39,899 nucleotides of DNA from Rickettsiales bacterium (GTDB taxonomy: Bacteria > Pseudomonadota > Alphaproteobacteria > Rs-D84), in the NCBI GenBank assembly GCA_031283185.1, contig JAITCH010000003.1, forward strand, positions 1 through 39,899, read 5' to 3'. Shown here piece by piece: positions 17,379 to 24,065 of this stretch; positions within the stretch are counted from its first letter, which is position 1; each line of letters starts with the position of its first letter. Position numbers and translations under genes: made by a program. A model generated the notes under the pieces. That model made no database searches. It was not told where the DNA came from and was given only the letters and a program-made list of their open reading frames with translations.

Positions 17379-18113
17379 ATGATAAAGTCGTCTCCGGAAC
17401 AAATCAAACGGATAACATCAATTCTGACTAAATGCTTGCGGTTGCCATTTTATGATGAGAATGTGCCGGGTGCCTTACTTGAATATGTATTTGCTCAGGT
17501 GCGCGCGGCAAAAGTATTAAATACATATGATTTTGTTGATGTTATTGATAAGAAAAACAAAATTGGCTGGCAGGTTAAATCCACCAAAAATACCACACCC
17601 GTTACTTGGAAACGCGCTAAAATACCAAATTCTGATATGCTGATAAACGCATCTTTTAAGTCAGACAAAGGCTTGCAAAACTTGGGCGATGCAATTATTG
17701 ATTTTTGTAATAGCCATGCTGTGGAGAGTATGAAAAAATATGATCTTGACTATATTGGATATGTCCGATTGATATTATTTAAGAATAAAGTGCTATATTT
17801 TGAACGCAAACTATGCGATAAAAAGAATCCGGTTGTTTTTGATAAATCAAAGTATGTATGGCATTGATCAAACAAGAAAAACACAACTAAAAAAGAGCAG
17901 TTGCAAGCATTACATGGAACAGATACAAAAACAGGCAAGAAAGTATGGGCGTGGCATGGTCTAGGTGAAGATCAACTGCACTTTTGTGGTGAAAAAGACT
18001 GGTGGATTACGCAAGGTTCCGATTGCCCGTTTGCCAATTTGAAGATGCCTGATTCTGATGAAAAGATAGATACAGAGACTTTTCTGTCTTGCTTGGATAA
18101 ATTTTTAAAATAA
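17379..18113 (+). pseudogene. Restriction-endonuclease-like gene broken by in-frame TGA
   Basis: From ATG 17379 (AGGA ribosome site at 17368) the frame encodes 162 residues and stops at TGA 17865-17867. The same frame then continues to 18113 with coherent protein (LQALHGTDTKTGKKVWAWHG, GEKDWWITQG). The upstream part has a PD-(D/E)xK-like pattern: LLEYVFAQ, a DFVDVI strand, then GWQVKSTKN. The downstream WAWHGLGEDQLHF resembles the C-terminus of type II restriction enzymes I recall, but I cannot name one. Replacing TGA by TGG would restore about 244 residues. Other genes here end with TGA (for example 5743-5745), so recoding is not supported. Its last 127 nt are duplicated at 23195-23321. Confidence 0.65.
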
Positions 18114-18158
18114 ATGCTTGCCCATAACTTCTGATAATAATGGCGGAGCGTATAGGAA
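17987..18158. repeat. 172-bp direct repeat, copy 1
   Basis: Matches 23195-23366 with two mismatches seen by eye. It covers the 3' end of the endonuclease-like gene, a short spacer and the tRNA-derived attachment core. Identity stops sharply on both sides. Confidence 0.93.
18136..18158. other. Attachment-site core, copy 1 (att1)
   Basis: 23 bp identical to the end of the tRNA-Ser(GCT) gene at 27236-27258, including the complement of CCA and part of the T arm. It marks the left boundary of island segment A. Confidence 0.85.
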
Positions 18159-18330
18159 GCGCCAAAATCTAAGTCCTTTACAAAAAACCTTGGATTTCTA
18201 ATCTTTTCCGTTTTCCGCCAAATCTTTTTTCTAAGAAATGTTAAGCACTTTTTGACTAATTGTTATACACTTCTCGTTAGACATAGCAATTATACGCTGA
18301 TTTTTGGCATTTGTAAATGTTTTATTTTTA

Positions 18331-18359
18331 TTTACTTGTCCTGGCAAGATAGGTATAAT
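18331..18359 (+). promoter_or_regulatory. Promoter of the cytosine methyltransferase
   Basis: TTTACT (18331-18336), a 17-nt spacer and TATAAT (18354-18359). ACTTGT (18334-18339) and ACAAGT (18360-18365) form an inverted pair bracketing the promoter, a possible self-regulation site. The 18159-18330 stretch otherwise shows only integrase-arm-like sequence. Confidence 0.55.
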
Positions 18360-18393
18360 ACAAGTGAAGGAATTGAATTGAAGGAGAAACCAC

Positions 18394-19740
18394 TTGAAAC
18401 TGGCGGTTGGCAGCATCTGTTCGGGTATTGAAGCCGCATCTGTGGCATGGGGTGGCCTATGCGATTTCAAATGGTTCTCTGAAATAGATACTTTCCCTTG
18501 CGATTTTTTGAAATATAAATATCCTGATACACCGAATGTTGGTGATATGAACAATATATCAGGACTTATAAAAGACCAAAAAATAACCCATGTGGATATG
18601 ATTTGTGCAGGGACGCCATGTCAGGCATTTTCCTTGGCCGGTAAGAAACAAGGGCTAGAAGATGATCGTGGGAATCTAACCCTGGCTTTGATTAATATAC
18701 TTCGTGAAAACGACAAATTCCTTGAAGATGCAGGAAAGGAAAAAACAATCTTGTTTTGGGAAAATGTGGAAGGCGTTTTGAAAGATAAAACAAATGCCTT
18801 TGTTCAGTTTGTATCTGCTTTATCTGGCAGCGATGAGTTGTTGCCAATCAAATGTTCGCAAGCAGGTTTAATTTATGGAAAAACGCGAAATGTGGCCTGG
18901 CGCATACTAGATGCAAAATACTTTGGTATTCCACAACAACGGAAGCGTATATATTTGCTTGCCGGTGGTAAAGATTTTCATCCGGAAAATATATTGTTTG
19001 AATTCGCTGATGAATTCCCCAAAGAATCAACCAAACAGCATGACAAATTCTTTGAGATAGACGGGCATAAAATTGAAGTATTTAGGGAATATACAGACTG
19101 TTTGTATTCTGCTTATGGCACGAAATGGAATGGAAATGCAGCGGCCTATAATGGTTCCTTGTTTGTATTCCAAAATGATAAGTTGAGAAGATTAAGCCCC
19201 TTGGAATGTGAACGACTTATGGGATTCTCTGATAACTATACCGATGTTGATTTTGCATCGCCCACCGCAAGGTATCAAGCGGTTGGAAATTCCTGGGCTG
19301 TTCCTGTCGTCAAATGGTTAGGGAATAGATTATTTAATGGCCATAAAGAAGAGTTTTTTATTAACCACGATAATCACATGGATTTATGGTCAAGAAAGCA
19401 AGAATTCAAAAACGATATTGTATATTACGATTTGACAGACAGCGTGAAATTAAAAGACGGTTTTATAAATACTTCTGTCATGCCCAACAATATCATTCCT
19501 TTTGATATTAGAAACATAATAGATGTGCATTGTTCCAAGAAGTTTTATATATCGCCTGTTGGGTGTCATGGAATACTGCGCCGCGCCATTGAACGAGATT
19601 GCAAAATCAATGAACGGTTGAGACGCGCATTGACTATTGTTTCAAGCCAATGGGAACCCGAAGAAATTGAGAGAGTATCCAGGGTTCAACCTAGGGGAAG
19701 TTTCTCGCAAAGACAAACCGCAACGGTTAGCCCTTTTTAA
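18394..19740 (+). CDS. DNA (cytosine-5)-methyltransferase
   Basis: Transfers a methyl group from S-adenosylmethionine to C5 of cytosine in a specific DNA site, protecting against the paired nuclease. The conserved motifs appear in order in 448 residues: motif I SICSGIEAAS (7-16), motif IV GTPCQAFS with catalytic Cys76, motif VI ENVEG (123-127), motif VIII QQRKR (181-185), a short target-recognition region, and motif X RYQAVGNSWAVP (293-304). The start is TTG with AAGGAG 8 nt before it. The C-terminal extension (about 305-448) has an ILRRAIERDCKINERLRRAL segment seen in phage-type enzymes. It converges on the endonuclease gene with a 14-nt tail overlap. AT-rich, inside island segment A. Confidence 0.95.
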   Translation: MKLAVGSICSGIEAASVAWGGLCDFKWFSEIDTFPCDFLKYKYPDTPNVGDMNNISGLIKDQKITHVDMICAGTPCQAFSLAGKKQGLEDDRGNLTLALINILRENDKFLEDAGKEKTILFWENVEGVLKDKTNAFVQFVSALSGSDELLPIKCSQAGLIYGKTRNVAWRILDAKYFGIPQQRKRIYLLAGGKDFHPENILFEFADEFPKESTKQHDKFFEIDGHKIEVFREYTDCLYSAYGTKWNGNAAAYNGSLFVFQNDKLRRLSPLECERLMGFSDNYTDVDFASPTARYQAVGNSWAVPVVKWLGNRLFNGHKEEFFINHDNHMDLWSRKQEFKNDIVYYDLTDSVKLKDGFINTSVMPNNIIPFDIRNIIDVHCSKKFYISPVGCHGILRRAIERDCKINERLRRALTIVSSQWEPEEIERVSRVQPRGSFSQRQTATVSPF

Positions 19741-20620
19741 TCAGTTTGTTTAATTCTTTCCGCCATGATTCAATATCATACCAAGGGCATCCGATACATC
19801 CACTTTCGGCTACTTTGCCAATTTTAGCACTGCATTTCCAATCTTTACCGCCTTTGGAGTAATAATCAATTCCATAGATGGTTCCCCGCTTGCCTGTTTG
19901 ATAGCAATTCCGACATATTTCTCTTTTCTGTTGATTGCGTTGGTTTGACAGCAATTGAAAATCTTTTTTGATTTCTTCCGCAGTCATGCTCTCTAAACTG
20001 TCCCGTTTAGTATCCAAGTCCCAACGAATTTCGGGGAACTTGTGATCGGGCAACAAGGATTCCGGTTTTACCGTTCTAGCTTCAAAAGCATCAAAAGAAT
20101 TCAATATTTTGATAATTTTTTGCCTTAACTCTGGCGACCATGTTTCATAACCAGAAACACCGCCACGCTTGATAGGCAACAACATGATATGGGTCTTATT
20201 CTTTTTGCACTTTGGGCACTTCATATTTGTATTCGTGGCCAGTGTATATCCAAACTCTTTAATATCTTGGATTCTGCGCGCCCAATTTGGATTCTTTGGC
20301 AATGTGCAATCTACACAGCACCAACCAAAATTTTTGCTTAATATATCAAAAAATGGTTTTGTTGTTTTTGCACCGGATTTTTTCTTCCAAAATTCGGTCT
20401 GTTCCGTTTTCCATGCGTCCCAATTTGCGGGATTCACTTCGTCATAAACTTTTTGCAAGTATTCGTCAATTTGGTCGTCGCTAATATCAATGCCGGTTCT
20501 GCGATATTCGGTCGGAACAGACAAAGACAATTCTTTGTTGCCATATTTGAACACTACATCCACATACTTTTCAGATGCTTTGCTGTGGCTCCGAATACCT
20601 AAGATTTTGATATTTTTCAT
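19727..20620 (-). CDS. Type II restriction endonuclease, HNH-like
   Basis: A 297-residue protein, very probably the nuclease partner of the adjacent methyltransferase. The C-terminal half holds an HNH/beta-beta-alpha-metal pattern: PDHKFPEIRWD (about 184-194), NQRNQQKREICRNC (about 221-234) and a Cys cluster CSAKIG...GCIGCPWYD, with C-x2-C pairs likely to bind zinc. The middle has another zinc-ribbon-like pair set (CCVDC and CPKC). Arrangement is convergent with a 14-nt overlap, a common layout for restriction-modification pairs. An AAGGAA ribosome site precedes the ATG. The recognition sequence is unknown. Confidence 0.8.
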   Translation of the reverse strand: MKNIKILGIRSHSKASEKYVDVVFKYGNKELSLSVPTEYRRTGIDISDDQIDEYLQKVYDEVNPANWDAWKTEQTEFWKKKSGAKTTKPFFDILSKNFGWCCVDCTLPKNPNWARRIQDIKEFGYTLATNTNMKCPKCKKNKTHIMLLPIKRGGVSGYETWSPELRQKIIKILNSFDAFEARTVKPESLLPDHKFPEIRWDLDTKRDSLESMTAEEIKKDFQLLSNQRNQQKREICRNCYQTGKRGTIYGIDYYSKGGKDWKCSAKIGKVAESGCIGCPWYDIESWRKELNKLIKKG

Positions 20621-20711
20621 GAGATTTCCTTGGACTTTTCTTTACAAAAGAGTGTATCATAGTTGGTAGTAAAAAATCAAGGATAAGGTTTTATTAAAAT
20701 TGTGGGACTTG

Positions 20712-20749
20712 TGGATTGATTTTAATTGACAAGAAACTATATAATTGAG
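20712..20749 (+). promoter_or_regulatory. Probable promoter of the OLD-family nuclease
   Basis: A TTGATT hexamer near 20721, about 18 nt, then TATAAT before AACGAGGTGCCAACATG. A second -35-like TTGACA lies closer but at poor spacing. Confidence 0.4.
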
Positions 20750-20772
20750 AACAAATATAACGAGGTGCCAAC

Positions 20773-22599
20773 ATGAAACTTATAAAAGTTGATATTTCAA
20801 ATTTCAGGTCTATTAAAGAAACTTCTATTAATTTCAATGATAGTTGTATTATTTTAGTCGGCGATAATGAAGCCGGAAAATCAAACACATTAAAAGCACT
20901 CGCCGGCGGTATAGATAAATCATTATATGCTGTTTCACCCCAAGATAAACGCAAGTCATTATCAAGCGAAACTATCGACGAAAATAATTTTTATATCCGG
21001 TATGTTTTTGAATTAAATGTTGAAGAAATCGTTGATTCTCTGGATTGGGAAAATAAGCCGGGGCTATTTGAATATGAAGGAAAAAATTTATCCCTTCATC
21101 AGTTTATTAAAAAATTCTTCTCTGTTGCTTCATATAAAACCAATATCGCAACTCAGAAATCGTTTGCCACATATTGGAGTCTTCCAGAAGATAAAATTGT
21201 CGTGAAAAAGGATTTTTATATAGTTAAATCAGAATTTACAGATGAAAAAGGTAATGCGATTGAAAAAGACTCACTAACGACTATAAATAATGAGCATACA
21301 TCAGATACGGCTTTGACGCTAAAAGAGTATATAGAAATTATAGGTAGTGCGGCAAAAGATTATATTACTGAAAATCTACCAGAAGCATATTTGTGGCGAT
21401 ATGATGATAAATATTTGTTGCCTAATTCTGTATCTATTACTGATTTTAGAAACAACCCCGATAATTATCTGTCGTTAAAAAATATTTTTGGATTATCTGG
21501 CCTGTCTGATATTGACGATGCTTTTAATCAAGCCAAAGCAACCGATGGGAGTGAAGATTATATAAATCTTCTTGAAAGGGTGTCTCGGAATGCCACCGAA
21601 GCATTTAGTAAAAAGTGGGGCCACTTCAAAAAAATTGAATTGGATTTGAGAAAAGATGGCGATAATATAATAGTAAAAGTAAAAAGTAGCAGTAATGTAA
21701 GATATGATATGTCGGACCGAAGTGATGGATTTAAACGATTTATAAGCATACTATTGGTATTATCAACGCAGGTGGATACCGAAGAAATTAAAGACGCATT
21801 TATATTTATAGATGAACCCGACAACAGTTTAAGTCCAAGCGGCTGTAAATACTTGCGTGATGAATTATTGGCAATATCTCAAAAAAACATTGTGGTTTAT
21901 ACAACTCATAGCCCATTCATGATAGATAATGGACGGGTTGGAAGACATATAATGTTGCAAAAAGATGATAAAACAGACATTACTTCATTTGAACTCGCAA
22001 CCCCAGACACATATGGCAAAAATGAATTATTATTGCATGCGCTCGGAACATCAGCATTTGAATTTATATGTGATAAAAACTTATTATTTGAAGGTGAAGG
22101 TGATTGCAAAATGTTTTTGGTTGCGATGCAATCTACATCAAATAAAACAATCATTAAGAAATTTGAAAAAATTGGAACATCTTTTGCACATGGGGCACCA
22201 TCTATTAAGAATATTACCCCCGTTTGGAATTTAGCAAAGAAGAAGCTAACTATATTCACAGATTCTGATGAATCATCAAACACGGCGAGAGAATCATACA
22301 AGACAGAAAAAGGGTATGAAGCAGATGCCTGGCTTACATATGAAGATTTAGGCGGACAAAGACACGAAACTATTGAAGATTATATAAATGACGACCTATT
22401 AAAGAAAGCATTAGAGCATATAAACAGCGATATTGACATTGCGACCCGTGAAACTAAAAAAGTTATGCAATTTTTGGAGACATTATCAAAAGATAATAAA
22501 AAATCATTTAAGGAATATATTTACGATAATTTGAAACCAACTAATATAAAGGCAGAATATTTTACAATAATACTAAAAAATCTGGCCGATAAATTGTAA
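20773..22599 (+). CDS. OLD-family ATP-dependent nuclease (ABC ATPase plus TOPRIM)
   Basis: A 608-residue protein. Walker A GDNEAGKSN (30-38), a signature-like DMSDRSDGFKRF, Walker B FIFIDEPDNSLSP (about 342-354) and the His switch THSP (about 377) form an SMC/RecF-type ATPase split by a long insertion. The C-terminal part is a TOPRIM domain, with LLFEGEGD (about 437-444) for the metal-binding Glu and FTDSDESS (about 494-501) for the acidic pair. This is the OLD nuclease architecture, known from phage P2 Old and from GajA of Gabija, which cut DNA during phage infection. No helicase gene follows directly. The UvrD-type helicase lies 1.5 kb away across an attachment site. It has its own promoter and is AT-rich. 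Confidence 0.88.
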   Translation: MKLIKVDISNFRSIKETSINFNDSCIILVGDNEAGKSNTLKALAGGIDKSLYAVSPQDKRKSLSSETIDENNFYIRYVFELNVEEIVDSLDWENKPGLFEYEGKNLSLHQFIKKFFSVASYKTNIATQKSFATYWSLPEDKIVVKKDFYIVKSEFTDEKGNAIEKDSLTTINNEHTSDTALTLKEYIEIIGSAAKDYITENLPEAYLWRYDDKYLLPNSVSITDFRNNPDNYLSLKNIFGLSGLSDIDDAFNQAKATDGSEDYINLLERVSRNATEAFSKKWGHFKKIELDLRKDGDNIIVKVKSSSNVRYDMSDRSDGFKRFISILLVLSTQVDTEEIKDAFIFIDEPDNSLSPSGCKYLRDELLAISQKNIVVYTTHSPFMIDNGRVGRHIMLQKDDKTDITSFELATPDTYGKNELLLHALGTSAFEFICDKNLLFEGEGDCKMFLVAMQSTSNKTIIKKFEKIGTSFAHGAPSIKNITPVWNLAKKKLTIFTDSDESSNTARESYKTEKGYEADAWLTYEDLGGQRHETIEDYINDDLLKKALEHINSDIDIATRETKKVMQFLETLSKDNKKSFKEYIYDNLKPTNIKAEYFTIILKNLADKL

Positions 22600-22643
22600 A
22601 TGTTTCGCTAAATTTGCCCCTTGGTTTTGTTATTCGTTTATTT

Positions 22644-22922
22644 TTATAATGCGATATAATCTTGGGCTTTCTTAATTTTACAGCGATTTTTCGGACTTGT
22701 TTCCGGCGTGGAAATAGGATGATTGCCCTTGTGATTTTCTAAATTCGCGCCGTGGTTAAAATTTTCTGTCGTGGCTGATACTTTATAGCCCAGACCTTCA
22801 AGAGCGGCCTATTTTGTATCTGTGGATTGATGCAGGCCGTCCTGGTCTTCCGAGGGTGATGCCGACGTCCGCAAATTCTCAAAAAGGTCAAAAATAAGCA
22901 AAAAAGTGCCAAAAACAGCCAT
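22644..22922 (-). pseudogene. Possible decayed short gene
   Basis: Reading left from an ATG at 22922 gives 37 residues (MAVFGTFLLIFDLFENL...) to a TAG at 22809-22811. The same frame stays open for another 54 codons (AALEGLGYKVSATTENF...) to a TAA at 22644. Base composition is more GC-rich than the genes on either side. No family is recognised, so this may be chance. Otherwise the 412-nt stretch 22600-23012 shows no gene. Confidence 0.3.
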
Positions 22923-23012
22923 TTTCTTGGCTTGTTGGGGCGTTTTTTAATTCGCGAAGGCCAAAATCCACGACATAATTATATTAGAAACAAACAAAAA
23001 AGGAGTTTCAAT

Positions 23013-23321
23013 ATGAAAAAACAATATCGCAACTGGTTAATCGAAAACGGATTTAGCCTCTACACGCCGACTTACAAGCCCAGCACAGTTTATGACTATT
23101 TGCGCGGCCTGCGTCGTGTTTGCATTGAAGAAAATATGACGGTTGATATGGTTGCAGCGAACATCGACAGCCTTGTCATGAAATATCAACCCATTGGTGA
23201 AAAAGACTGGTGGATTACGCAAGGTTCCGATTGCCCGTTTGCCAATTTTAAGATGCCTGATTCTGATGAAAAGATAGATACAGAGACTTTTCTGTCTTGC
23301 TTGGATAAACTTTTAAAATAA
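23013..23321 (+). CDS. Chimeric ORF: unknown N-domain joined to endonuclease tail
   Basis: A 102-residue ORF with a good ribosome site (AAAAAAGGAG) before the ATG at 23013. Residues 1-60 (KKQYRNWLIENGF, then PSTVYDYLRGLRRVCIEE) resemble a conserved helical N-terminal segment found in assorted small or mobile-element proteins. From residue 62 (GEKDWWITQGSD onward) it is the same as the tail of the broken endonuclease gene at 17988-18113. The junction coincides exactly with the left edge of the 172-bp repeat, so recombination fused two unrelated coding sequences in frame. Function is doubtful. It may be only a scar. Confidence 0.5.
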   Translation: MKKQYRNWLIENGFSLYTPTYKPSTVYDYLRGLRRVCIEENMTVDMVAANIDSLVMKYQPIGEKDWWITQGSDCPFANFKMPDSDEKIDTETFLSCLDKLLK

Positions 23322-23366
23322 ATGCTTGCCCATAACTTCTGATAATAATGGCGGAGCGTATAGGAA
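23195..23366. repeat. 172-bp direct repeat, copy 2
   Basis: Second copy of the repeat at 17987-18158, offset 5208 bp, two mismatches seen by eye. It ends with the attachment core. Confidence 0.93.
23344..23366. other. Attachment-site core, copy 2 (att2)
   Basis: The same 23 bp as at 18136 and at the tRNA-Ser end. It separates island segments A and B. Confidence 0.85.
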
Positions 23367-23390
23367 CGAGACCTTTACACAAAAAGCAAG

Positions 23391-23404
23391 GAAATCTAAC
23401 CTTT
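23391..23404. other. Integrase arm-site candidate (left arm of segment B)
   Basis: GAAATCTAACCTTT occurs here, and its exact reverse complement lies at 27145-27158 near the other end of segment B. A related sequence (GGATTTCTAATCTTT) sits at the matching distance after att1. Inverted arm sites inside the two core sites are typical of tyrosine-integrase elements. The rest of 23367-23597 carries a repeated GCATCACACTTT and no gene. Confidence 0.55.
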
Positions 23405-23597
23405 CTCGCTTTCCGCCTGTCTTGATTTCAATGAAATGCATCACACTTTTGGCTTACTTGCATCACACTTTCAATCATCTATGGCTATTTTAATGCGTTT
23501 TTAGGGCAAAGTAAACATATTTTTGGCTAAAATTCAATATTGTAATGATAAAATTATGAATGTATAATAGGTGTTATGGAAAGCATAAGGATTTGAT

Positions 23598-24065
23598 ATG
23601 AAAAAATTACTTTTGATATTCTGTTGTTTGTTTATAACAAATATAGCAATTGCTGATACAAGGGTAAATGTGGAAGTGTTAAATGTTCGTTCTTGTGCAG
23701 GGGCTCATTGTGATGTTGTAGGAAAATTAAAAAGATATGACAAGGTGATTGTAGAAAAATACTCTGGGGAATGGGCTAAGGTCAAGACAAGTAAAGGAAA
23801 CGGATTTGTTATAAAAACTTCTCTACGTTCAGAATCGTATAACTCAGGTATTACGGCTGAGGATATTGGTGCTTTTATACTGATAGTATTTGGGATAGGG
23901 ATTGGATTATTGGTATTGTTTGCTCCTTCGTTAGTGGCTCGTAATAATAAAAATGGGAATAAGATTTTTTGGATAAATCTGTTATTGTTCTGGATTCCTT
24001 TTGTATGGTTGATTTTACTGATTGCGGCCTTATTAGGCGAGCAAAAAGAAAATGGTAAAAAATGA
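23598..24065 (+). CDS. SH3b plus superinfection-immunity-like membrane protein
   Basis: A 155-residue protein with three parts. A signal peptide (1-19, ending NIAIA) is followed by a bacterial SH3 domain (about 21-75, with VNVEVLNVRSCAG and GEWAKVKTSKGNGFV), which usually binds cell wall. Two transmembrane helices follow (about 92-112 and 123-147). The stretch FAPSLVARNNKNGNKI and INLLLFWIPFVWLILLIAAL resembles the Imm superinfection-immunity family first named from phage T4, whose members block DNA entry by a second phage. The stop overlaps the helicase start as ATGA, so the two are translationally coupled. The function as an anti-phage partner is inferred from domain type and context. Confidence 0.65.
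   Translation: MKKLLLIFCCLFITNIAIADTRVNVEVLNVRSCAGAHCDVVGKLKRYDKVIVEKYSGEWAKVKTSKGNGFVIKTSLRSESYNSGITAEDIGAFILIVFGIGIGLLVLFAPSLVARNNKNGNKIFWINLLLFWIPFVWLILLIAALLGEQKENGKK

Noticed and set aside
17865-17867. TGA read as tryptophan (recoded genetic code)
   Set aside because: Several clear genes end with TGA (for example the AsmA-like gene at 5743-5745 and the HTH gene at 10312-10314), so the TGA here is better explained as a nonsense mutation.
18136-18158. Partial tRNA-Ser genes at 18136 and 23344
   Set aside because: Only the 3' end is present, without acceptor partner or anticodon arm. They are attachment-site copies, not tRNA genes.
23430-23480. Start of a CRISPR-like array (GCATCACACTTT repeated)
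   Set aside because: Only two copies of about 12 bp, with no regular spacers and no cas genes in the window. More likely protein-binding repeats.
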